DNA from: Pseudomonadota bacterium
Lineage (GTDB): Bacteria; Pseudomonadota; Alphaproteobacteria; Caulobacterales; Caulobacteraceae
Reading direction: 5' to 3'
Length of the DNA stretch: 29,849 nt
NCBI GenBank assembly: GCA_023433585.1
Contig: JAEZCL010000070.1
Location: 1-29,849 of the forward strand
Part shown: in pieces, positions 1 to 5,724 of the stretch
How positions within the stretch are numbered: position 1 is the first letter of the stretch
Layout of the letters: the number at the start of each line of letters is the position of its first letter
Translations under genes and position numbers: made by a program
Notes under the pieces: model-generated
Seen by the model: only the letters and a program-made list of their open reading frames with translations
What the model was told of the DNA's origin: nothing
Databases searched by the model: none

Positions 1-21
1 CCCCCCCCCCCCCCCCCCCCC
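1..21. other. Poly-C run at contig end (likely artefact)
   Basis: Twenty-one consecutive C residues open the window. Read on the outward-facing strand this is a 3' poly-G tail, matching the poly-G at the other end. Paired outward poly-G tails are typical of two-colour sequencing chemistry, where no signal is called as G, so this is probably not genomic sequence. Confidence 0.8.
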
Positions 22-108
22 ACGGCTCCATCCGGCCCGATCCCCGCGGGGTCGGCGGCGGGTCGCGGGGACCGGCCGGGCGGAGCATCTCTCTCTGTCA
101 GGACCCGA

Positions 109-1182
109 TCAGTCGTCCTGGCCTTCCTCCGGCTCGGGCCCGCCCAGCATCTCCTCGGCGATCTGGCCGGCGTGGCCCCGCACCGCCTTCTCGATGGCGG
201 CCGCCACGTCGGGGTTCTGTTTCAGGAACTCGCGCACGTTCTCGCGGCCCTGGCCGATGCGCTGGCTGTCATAGCTGAACCAGGAGCCGGACTTCTCGAT
301 CACCTCGGCCTTGACGCCCAGGTCGATGATCTCGCCGATCTTGGAGATGCCCTCGCCGTACATGATGTCGAAGATCACCTCGCGGAACGGCGGCGCCACC
401 TTGTTCTTGACCACCTTCACGCGGGTGCTGTTGCCCACCACCTGGTCGCGGGTCTTGATGGCGCCGATGCGGGGGATGTGCAGGCGCTCCGAGGCGGAGA
501 ACTTCAGCGCGTTGCCCCCGGTCGTCGTCTCGGGCGAGCCATACATCACCCCGATCTTGTGCCGGATCTGGTTGATGAAGATGACGATGCAGTTGGTGCG
601 CGAGATGGAGGCCGTCAGCTTCCTCAGCGCCTGGCTCATCAGCCGCGCCTGAAGGCCCGGCAGGCTGTCGCCCATCTCGCCCTCGATCTCGGCGCGCGGC
701 GTCAGGGCCGCCACCGAATCCACCACCACGATGTCCACCGCGCCGGAGCGCACCAGGGTGTCGGTGATCTCCAGCGCCTGTTCGCCGTTGTCCGGCTGCG
801 ACACCAGAAGGTCGTCCAGATTGACCCCCAGCTTCTGGGCGTAGCTGGGGTCCAGCGCGTGTTCCGCGTCCACGAAGGCCGCCGTCCCGCCCGCCTTCTG
901 GACCTCGGCCACCGTATGCAGCGCCAGGGTCGTCTTGCCCGAGGATTCCGGCCCGAAGATCTCGATCACCCGCCCATAGGGCAGCCCGCCGATGCCCAGC
1001 GCCATGTCCAGGCCCAGCGAGCCGGTCGAGACGCTGGCGATCTCGTTGACCACCCCGCCCTTGCCCAGCTTCATCACCGAGCCCTTGCCGAACGCCCGGT
1101 CGATCTGGGCCAGCGCCGCCTCCAGCGCCCGTGTCTTGTCCGCGTCTTCCTTGCCCACCAGTTTCAATGCCGCCTGCGCCAT
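109..1182 (-). CDS. recA: Recombinase RecA
   Basis: RecA forms ATP-dependent filaments on single-stranded DNA, drives homologous recombination and triggers LexA self-cleavage in the SOS response. The 357-aa product is full length for the family. The Walker A motif GPESSGKT lies near residue 70, and the DNA-binding loop segment (INQIRHKIGVMYG, then GGNALKFSAS) and the acidic C-terminal tail (GPEPEEGQDD) are all present. I chose the ATG at 1182 (MAQAALKL) over the upstream in-frame start at 1206, because the extra MARGEDRN is not seen in RecA proteins and AGGAGAGG lies just upstream of 1182. A canonical alphaproteobacterial SOS box lies about 100 bp upstream. Downstream, a GC-rich inverted repeat (40-48 with 64-72) without a T-tract may end the transcript. 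The gene is intact although a transposon begins only 16 bp beyond its SOS box. Confidence 0.98.
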   Translation of the reverse strand: MAQAALKLVGKEDADKTRALEAALAQIDRAFGKGSVMKLGKGGVVNEIASVSTGSLGLDMALGIGGLPYGRVIEIFGPESSGKTTLALHTVAEVQKAGGTAAFVDAEHALDPSYAQKLGVNLDDLLVSQPDNGEQALEITDTLVRSGAVDIVVVDSVAALTPRAEIEGEMGDSLPGLQARLMSQALRKLTASISRTNCIVIFINQIRHKIGVMYGSPETTTGGNALKFSASERLHIPRIGAIKTRDQVVGNSTRVKVVKNKVAPPFREVIFDIMYGEGISKIGEIIDLGVKAEVIEKSGSWFSYDSQRIGQGRENVREFLKQNPDVAAAIEKAVRGHAGQIAEEMLGGPEPEEGQDD

Positions 1183-1285
1183 GTTCCGATCCTCTCCTCT
1201 TGCCACGATTCCCGTCGCATCCCGGAGAGACCCCGCCTAGGACCGCCCCCGTTCGACGCCGCGACTATGTGCACGGTTTGTTCTC

Positions 1286-1300
1286 GTTCGCAATATGTTC
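1286..1300 (-). promoter_or_regulatory. LexA (SOS) box and probable recA promoter
   Basis: The plus strand reads GTTC-GCAATAT-GTTC, a perfect match to the alphaproteobacterial LexA site GTTC-N7-GTTC. A possible minus-strand -35 (TTGCGA, 1293-1288) lies inside the box. ACATAG (1270-1265) follows after 17 bp as a candidate -10. This is the expected arrangement for LexA repression of recA. The transposon's target duplication begins only two bases further upstream. Confidence 0.88.
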
Positions 1301-1302
1301 TT

Positions 1303-1316
1303 TTTCGCTGCGGCGA
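1303..1316. repeat. Target-site duplication, left copy
   Basis: TTTCGCTGCGGCGA is repeated exactly at 13155-13168. The two copies directly abut the outer ends of the two terminal inverted repeats, as expected of a target duplication made on insertion. Fourteen bases agrees with the 14-15 bp duplications I recall for casposons. Confidence 0.93.
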
Positions 1317-1358
1317 GGGATAAAGCTACGGGCCTGATGAGCCTCACTTTGGGCACTA
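1317..1358 (+). repeat. Left terminal inverted repeat
   Basis: It begins GGGATAAAGCTAC and ends GGGCACTA. It matches the reverse complement of 13113-13154 at 36 of 42 positions, without gaps. The outermost six bases (GGGATA) and the inner GGGCACTA are identical in the two ends. This is the expected recognition site for the Cas1 integrase. Confidence 0.93.
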
Positions 1359-1388
1359 GGCTCGTGCAGAGATTCGGCGGGTACGAAG

Positions 1389-1404
1389 TTGAGGCTGTCC
1401 TCAA
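1389..1404. repeat. Small hairpin at the end of the XRE gene
   Basis: TTGAGG-CTGT-CCTCAA is a perfect 6-bp stem with a 4-nt loop that overlaps the stop codon of the XRE gene. There is no T-tract, so a terminator role is only possible. It lies between the left terminal repeat and the first gene of the element. Confidence 0.35.
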
Positions 1405-1637
1405 TCCACAGGGCGACGAAGCCTCACGCCTTCTCCCTTATCGTCGGCGGTGATGAATTCCACGCCGCCACGGATCAGGGCGTTTTCGACGGCTTGCAAG
1501 GTGCTGAGACGTGAATCCACTTGGCCTCGCTCAAGCCGGGTCAAGGCGTTCAGAGAGATGATCGCCCGGTCGGCCAAGTCCTGTTGCGACCAGCCGAGCA
1601 AGGCTCTCGCCGCTTTGATCTGTCGTGGGGTGATCAT
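1401..1637 (-). CDS. XRE-family helix-turn-helix regulator
   Basis: This is a 78-aa single-domain DNA-binding protein. Residues 1-60 form a Cro/C1-type HTH: MITPRQIKAARALLGWSQQD opens it, LADRAIISLNALTRLERG holds the recognition helix, and STLQAVENALIRGGVEF follows. The short charged tail is typical of small XRE regulators. The frame stays open upstream to 2066, but that part is antisense to the secreted protein and has no recognisable domain, so I place the start at the ATG at 1637. A 16-bp perfect palindrome (1629-1644) overlaps this start codon and could be its own operator. It is divergent from the secreted protein gene by 120 bp, and is the first gene inside the left repeat, so it may control element or cargo expression. 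No partner toxin is evident. Confidence 0.75.
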   Translation of the reverse strand: MITPRQIKAARALLGWSQQDLADRAIISLNALTRLERGQVDSRLSTLQAVENALIRGGVEFITADDKGEGVRLRRPVD

Positions 1638-1644
1638 GATCACC
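1629..1644. promoter_or_regulatory. 16-bp palindrome over the XRE start codon
   Basis: GGTGATCATGATCACC is a perfect palindrome that contains the ATG of the XRE gene (1637-1635). A dimeric Cro/C1-type repressor could bind it and block its own expression. The position is suggestive, but part of the palindrome is coding sequence, so chance is possible. Confidence 0.35.
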
Positions 1645-1757
1645 ACCATCAACAGCGCAGAAATCACCGCCACTACGAGGTGATTAAATATCCTTATTAG
1701 GTTATTTTTATGCCCCATCTCCCAAGCTGCCTGCAACGTTTCATGGGAGAGCTTCCA

Positions 1758-2483
1758 ATGACGGTAACAGCGACCGACTTTCGTAAACGGCGGTTTATCG
1801 TGTGCGCATCCGCGCTGACCATTGCCGCAACGATGGTGTGCGGGACACCACTTGCAAGCGCTCAAGCGCTTTTCCCTGCCCAGCTTGAATGGCCGCAAGC
1901 AGACCCACGCGCCATTCCTGATGTTCGTTTGAATGACGTCATTTCGGCAGCCAGGCAGGAAGCGAGACAGGCTACGCAAGAAGCGCGCTCCAGCGAGAGG
2001 CTGGCCGGACAAGCTCGACGGTTGACCGGTCTTCGCAGCGCCATTGGGCGTGGGCCGCAACTGCAAACAGTCGGAGATGGCGTCGTAATGTCAGCCGTTC
2101 CCTATGGCGACGATGGCGGGGCCATGTTCGGGGAACTGTCCTGGGCGAACGGGGCCAAGCTCACGGGCGTTGTGAACAATGGGATGGGTGAATACGAACC
2201 CGCGCCGGAATCATCCCTTCGACGCTTTAGCGGATGGGTTTGGGGCGTCACCAATCCTGTCCCGGTCCCGATGCGGGGGGAGTTTGAATTCAGGAACGGT
2301 GAAAGGTTCACCGGTTCCTACAACGCCGGGTCGAATGCGAGCGGGGTGTATGTGAGCGCCGATGGCGAACGCAGGTTCGTCGGGGAAATAGACTTTGAAG
2401 CCGGTTCCTATCGTCCCATGCGAGGCCAGCTTGAAGATCGACGTGGCCGCGTCCTGGCGGTCGTTTATGTTCGCCAGCCATGA
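1758..2483 (+). CDS. Secreted protein with MORN-like motifs
   Basis: This 241-aa protein has a probable Sec signal peptide: basic DFRKRRFIV, a hydrophobic stretch, then cleavage near TPLASAQA. Residues 60-90 are alanine-, arginine- and glutamate-rich and may be helical. The second half contains MORN-like segments such as FGELSWANGAKLTGVV, RGEFEFRNGERFTGSY and FVGEIDFEAGSYRPMRGQLE. MORN repeats often bind membranes or proteins. The ATG at 1758 is preferred because GGGAGAG lies 7-13 bases upstream. In-frame ATGs at 1710 and 1743 lack such a site and would bury the signal peptide. The upstream DNA (1684-1708) is AT-rich and could hold the promoter. The gene is cargo between the left repeat and the Cas1 gene, convergent with Cas1 across 26 bp. 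I do not recognise a specific family. Confidence 0.7.
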   Translation: MTVTATDFRKRRFIVCASALTIAATMVCGTPLASAQALFPAQLEWPQADPRAIPDVRLNDVISAARQEARQATQEARSSERLAGQARRLTGLRSAIGRGPQLQTVGDGVVMSAVPYGDDGGAMFGELSWANGAKLTGVVNNGMGEYEPAPESSLRRFSGWVWGVTNPVPVPMRGEFEFRNGERFTGSYNAGSNASGVYVSADGERRFVGEIDFEAGSYRPMRGQLEDRRGRVLAVVYVRQP

Positions 2484-2509
2484 TCCCAACGTTCGTGAGG
2501 CTTAGCACT

Positions 2510-3586
2510 TCACTGGGAAACCACCTGACAAACGCGCCGCGCCAATTGCGGGGCAAGCCGACACACACCGTCTGAGCGGATCACGAAATCAGCGCCCGTG
2601 AACACTGACGACAGCATGAACCTGAGCACCTTGGCGTCCACCTCGGCGCGACGGGGTTCGATCATGTCGAAGACGAAGGCTAGCGCGTCGGCCTCTTTTC
2701 GGTCGTGGTGCATGATCCCGCGTCGGGGGTCGTAGCCCTTCGCGATCAACTCGATCTGCACCTGACTGGAAAGCATCCCATAGGCGTAGTTCAGGACCGC
2801 ATTCATCGGGTGTCTGGCGTTCCGGTTCGACAGGGACCGCCTGCCGCCTAAGGAGTTGCGCCCGTTGATCGTCAGCCATGCGTCGGGGATTGGATGCCTG
2901 CGCCGCGAGCGCCATTCGAGACGCAAGCCCTTCCATGCGGCGAAGTATGCTGCGGCGGCGACGGCCTCGATCATGCGCAGGTCTTCGATGCCCGCCACCG
3001 AACCGCCGTTGATGCGATCCAGTGATGTTTCGATCCGCGCGATCGCCGGGGCCGCCATCTTGGCGGGAATGACGAGATGCAGGGTGTGCAAACTGCTTTC
3101 CAGTTTCCGGCGGATCAGTTCGCAGGAGAACGCCAGCCGCTTGTCGGGATCATCGCGGGTTTCGATTTGCCAGCGAACCTTGTCAGGGCACATGGCGAAC
3201 CCGGAACCGCCGATCACACTCGCCACATCCCCCTGATAGTCGAGCCGGATGAGCGGGACGTTCTGTTCGGAAAGCCAGTCCACCACATCGAAGGATAGCG
3301 AACCGCTGCCGTCGAGCATCACGATCCGGGGAGGCAGATCGCGCGCGCCTCTGAACAGCCGGATTTCCCGCCGCTCCTGCGGCCAGTGCGTGAAGCCGTC
3401 GCGGATCAGCAGCGTCCCTTTATCGACCCTCAGCGAAACGCCGTGACCGCAAAGGATCAGGGGTTCGCGAGGGCGTTCATGCTTTCCACCACGTCGTCGA
3501 ACGCGATCGTTTCGGGCGCTCCAATGCTCATTGCGAGCAGCCCAGGCGACATCGTCTTGCCCGCTGATTTCAGCCACTGATCCCAC
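2510..3586 (-). CDS. cas1: Cas1-like integrase (solo Cas1, putative casposase)
   Basis: Cas1 is a metal-dependent DNA integrase; in casposons it joins the element ends to the target. The N-terminal beta domain starts near PLILCGHGVSLRVDKGTLLI and includes IVMLDGSGSLSFDVVDWLSE. The helical catalytic domain carries the expected acidic and histidine residues, numbered on the full open frame: Glu207 in DLRMIEAVAAAAYF, His293 in RGIMHHDR, and Asp307/Glu310 in AFVFDMIEPRRAEVD. HPMNAVLNYAYGMLSSQVQ is the typical Cas1 core. Unlike well-studied casposases I see no extra C-terminal HTH after DGVCRLAPQLARR. The start is uncertain. The first 40 codons (from a GTG at 3586) lie antiframe over the end of the upstream gene and look non-homologous, so translation may really begin near 3460, where a CTG overlaps the upstream TGA. 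No Cas2 or CRISPR array accompanies it. Confidence 0.9.
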   Translation of the reverse strand: MGSVAEISGQDDVAWAARNEHWSARNDRVRRRGGKHERPREPLILCGHGVSLRVDKGTLLIRDGFTHWPQERREIRLFRGARDLPPRIVMLDGSGSLSFDVVDWLSEQNVPLIRLDYQGDVASVIGGSGFAMCPDKVRWQIETRDDPDKRLAFSCELIRRKLESSLHTLHLVIPAKMAAPAIARIETSLDRINGGSVAGIEDLRMIEAVAAAAYFAAWKGLRLEWRSRRRHPIPDAWLTINGRNSLGGRRSLSNRNARHPMNAVLNYAYGMLSSQVQIELIAKGYDPRRGIMHHDRKEADALAFVFDMIEPRRAEVDAKVLRFMLSSVFTGADFVIRSDGVCRLAPQLARRVCQVVSQ

Positions 3587-4740
3587 GGTCGAAACTCGCG
3601 CTTGGCGAGTTCAAGACCCGCCAATTCTTTTAGCAAATTCTGATACGAAACGGAATCCGTCAGGGCCGATCTCAGGCGTTTCGGATTGATGATTTTCGCC
3701 GGTTCCCCGCCTCGCTCATAAACGTCGCGCAGCCACATGGACATAAGCCAAACTCTTTCAGCCTCGGCGGCGAGTGCGGCAATCTCATCGCTCCTGAGCA
3801 CCGCGCTTGGCTGGCGGCGCAAGCGGGCAAATCCAATCGAAAATGCGCGGATCAAATCCAGCGGCAGAAAGCGGACCACGCTCTTCACGAGCTGAAGGCC
3901 AAATGATCCGGGGCCGTAAATCCAAGCAGTCGCCTCGTAGAAGCAATACGCGATCTTCATAGCATTGCGCGCGTCGTGGCGAGCAATGGCGATTTCACGA
4001 TCGGTGAGCTCCTCCAAAGCCAATGGGATCGACATAGCAACCAGGACATTGGACAACTCGACACCAAGCCTGAGGCTTTTGCCGCGAATATGGTGCCTCA
4101 CTCCACGATCAAGCCCTAATCCCTGCTCGACCAGGGTTTGTTCGGAATCTTCATCATAAGACGCCGATAGGCTGAACCCCGAGAATTTCCCGACGGCGAT
4201 ATCGACAGTTATATCAATGACGCGAGCCCGGCCTTCCTCGCGCGCCTTTCTCACTACCTTCTGCAAAACACCGCTCAGGCTCCGCATTGCGACGATGCGT
4301 TCGCCGAGTGTCGGGCCGGTGTCATCGCGTTTGAGAAACCTGCGCCCCCATTGCCCAACCAGCCGACCAACCCTATCGGCTTTCACGAGCGCCGGTCGCC
4401 AATGGCGCTCATCCACGTCATATCCGGCGACCCAGAGAATCCCCCCAGCGCGGCTGACTGAATGGACGCTGTTCATAGCGCGCTCAGCCGCCACAGCCTG
4501 TTCGGCCTCTCGCGGCGAATGCCAGACATCGCTGCCTGACACCTTGCCATCGAGTCCATAGCGTGGCGTCTGGCGCGGCCTTGGCAACAGCCCTTCGCCG
4601 CGCCAGCGCTCAAGCTGGCGATCGGACGCCGCACCGCCAAGGCTTTCGAGTTGACGCCGGAATTCGTTCTGCGCCAACCATCCCGGCGGCGGTGATCTGT
4701 AAGAGCTCCCCGCCAAACGTCGATTCCCACTCAAGAGCAT
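3457..4740 (-). CDS. Unknown protein with MerR-like N-terminus, cotranscribed with cas1
   Basis: I do not recognise the family of this 427-aa protein. Residues 20-65 resemble a winged-helix or MerR-type DNA-binding head: FRRQLESLGGAASDRQLERWRGEGLLPRPRQT, followed by RYGLDGKV. The remaining 350 residues look mostly helical, with a hydrophobic patch around IYGPGSFGLQLVKSVVRFLPL, and carry no motif I can name. AGGGAG lies about 15 bases upstream of the ATG at 4740. The gene precedes cas1 on the same strand and its stop overlaps the cas1 frame, so the two are probably translated together. An accessory role in end recognition or target choice for Cas1 is a reasonable guess, since this Cas1 lacks its own HTH. 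The gene is divergent from the HTH-HNH-PolB operon across only 41 bp. Confidence 0.8.
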   Translation of the reverse strand: MLLSGNRRLAGSSYRSPPPGWLAQNEFRRQLESLGGAASDRQLERWRGEGLLPRPRQTPRYGLDGKVSGSDVWHSPREAEQAVAAERAMNSVHSVSRAGGILWVAGYDVDERHWRPALVKADRVGRLVGQWGRRFLKRDDTGPTLGERIVAMRSLSGVLQKVVRKAREEGRARVIDITVDIAVGKFSGFSLSASYDEDSEQTLVEQGLGLDRGVRHHIRGKSLRLGVELSNVLVAMSIPLALEELTDREIAIARHDARNAMKIAYCFYEATAWIYGPGSFGLQLVKSVVRFLPLDLIRAFSIGFARLRRQPSAVLRSDEIAALAAEAERVWLMSMWLRDVYERGGEPAKIINPKRLRSALTDSVSYQNLLKELAGLELAKREFRPWDQWLKSAGKTMSPGLLAMSIGAPETIAFDDVVESMNALANP

Positions 4741-4752
4741 TCTTCATGGTCG

Positions 4753-4776
4753 CGCTCCCTTGAACAGATGGGAGCG
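4753..4776. promoter_or_regulatory. Dyad between divergent casposon core operons
   Basis: CGCTCCC (4753-4759) and GGGAGCG (4770-4776) form a perfect 7-bp inverted repeat separated by 10 bases. It fills much of the 41-bp gap between the 427-aa gene and the 189-aa gene. Each arm also serves as a purine-rich ribosome-binding site for one of the two genes. It may be just two mirrored ribosome-binding sites, or an operator coordinating both halves of the core. Confidence 0.4.
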
Positions 4777-4781
4777 GAGCG

Positions 4782-5351
4782 ATGACTCGCAACCGAAACT
4801 ACAAACTCGAATACCAACGTCGGATCGAGCGCGGCCTCACCCTCGGCAAAAGCCGATCGGCGGCGCGGGGGCATCCGCGCGCCGCTGACCTGCCCAAGCC
4901 GCCGCCCGGCGCGATTGATCGCAGCGCGTCCCTTGAACGCGCCCTCGCCCATATGAGGCGTGGCGCGTCACAGGCCGCCGCCGCCAGGGCCGAAGGCGTG
5001 TCCGTGGAAAAACTGCGGCGTCACCGTCTGCTGCATACGACATCGCAGCGCGAGCGCGGGCGTTGGATCATCTTCGATCTGCGCCCACAGGCTTTCTGGA
5101 TCGCATCACAGGGAAAACTCACCAGCGTCACCTTGACGAACGATCAGGGAAGCGAGGTGAGCGCCTATTGGCGGGCCGTCGATCGGTTCCTCAGCACCAA
5201 TGACGACGAGCACCTTTTCCCATTCGAGGGAACCGGCGTTTACGACGTGCATGACCGCTACCACGCCTTCGAAACCCGCCCGAATGTGCTTCGGAAGATG
5301 GAAGCCGTCGATGATCTGAACTTCATCGAAATCTACGCGGACGTGCAGTGA
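4782..5351 (+). CDS. Small basic putative DNA-binding protein, first gene of PolB operon
   Basis: This 189-aa protein begins with a strongly basic segment (MTRNRNYKLEYQRRIERG, then GLTLGKSRSAARGHPR). A helix-turn-helix-like stretch around residues 50-80 follows (LERALAHMRRGASQAAAARA, then EGVSVEKLRRHRL). The C-terminal half has a mixed beta character (RWIIFDLRPQAFWIASQGKL, later AYWRAVDRFL) without known catalytic residues. GGGAGCGGAG lies immediately upstream of the ATG at 4782. Its stop codon overlaps the start of the HNH gene (ATGA), so the two are translationally coupled. HTH proteins are frequent components of casposons, and this one may bind element ends or regulate the operon. I cannot assign a named family. 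Confidence 0.75.
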   Translation: MTRNRNYKLEYQRRIERGLTLGKSRSAARGHPRAADLPKPPPGAIDRSASLERALAHMRRGASQAAAARAEGVSVEKLRRHRLLHTTSQRERGRWIIFDLRPQAFWIASQGKLTSVTLTNDQGSEVSAYWRAVDRFLSTNDDEHLFPFEGTGVYDVHDRYHAFETRPNVLRKMEAVDDLNFIEIYADVQ

Positions 5352-5719
5352 TGGATGCGCTGGAAACCTATCGCCGCCGCGCTGCCCTTCGTCGCCGCGC
5401 CCTGCGCCGCCTCGGCGTCACGAACATTCGCTGCATTTGCGGCGAGTCGGACCCAGTGTGTTTCGAGGCCGATCACATTTACCGTCGGGCCCTCGGCGAC
5501 ACATGCTGGGGCCTATGCGTGAACTGCCACCGGAAGCGGAGCGCCCGCGCTGAGGATGAACATCCGCGTGTCGGCGTTACGCCGGGCGATCCATTCCAAC
5601 GTCAAGGGCACATGCTCCTCTCCGTACGCGATTACCTAACATTCATCGCGGACCATCTGGGCGAAGCCGCCGAGCTCATGTTCAAACAGGCTGGAAAAGA
5701 CGATTCCCAGGACGACTGA
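5348..5719 (+). CDS. HNH endonuclease
   Basis: A 123-aa protein with a compact HNH/beta-beta-alpha-metal nuclease fold. The Asp-His pair of FEADHIYRRALG (Asp42-His43) supplies the general base. Cys29 and Cys31 (RCICGE) and Cys57 and Cys60 (LCVNCHRKRS) look like a structural zinc site, and His61 completes the motif. A short helical tail ends in KDDSQDD. It overlaps the upstream gene by four bases and ends 5 bp before the PolB start, so all three form one operon. HNH nucleases occur in many casposons, and a role in processing the donor or target DNA is inferred. It could instead be a defensive nuclease, but the tight coupling to PolB argues for a core function. Confidence 0.88.
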   Translation: MMDALETYRRRAALRRRALRRLGVTNIRCICGESDPVCFEADHIYRRALGDTCWGLCVNCHRKRSARAEDEHPRVGVTPGDPFQRQGHMLLSVRDYLTFIADHLGEAAELMFKQAGKDDSQDD

Positions 5720-5724
5720 ATTGC

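Noticed and set aside
172..1323. 383-aa plus-strand frame opposite recA
   Set aside because: Antisense mirror frame with no ribosome-binding site or recognisable domain.
1638..2066. N-terminal extension of the XRE frame to 221 aa
   Set aside because: It is antisense to a gene with signal peptide and ribosome-binding site, and has no domain.
1419..2503. AAGCCTCACG (1419-1428) inverted at 2494-2503 as ends of a nested element
   Set aside because: Only 10 bp, partly coding, with no transposase between them and no target duplication.
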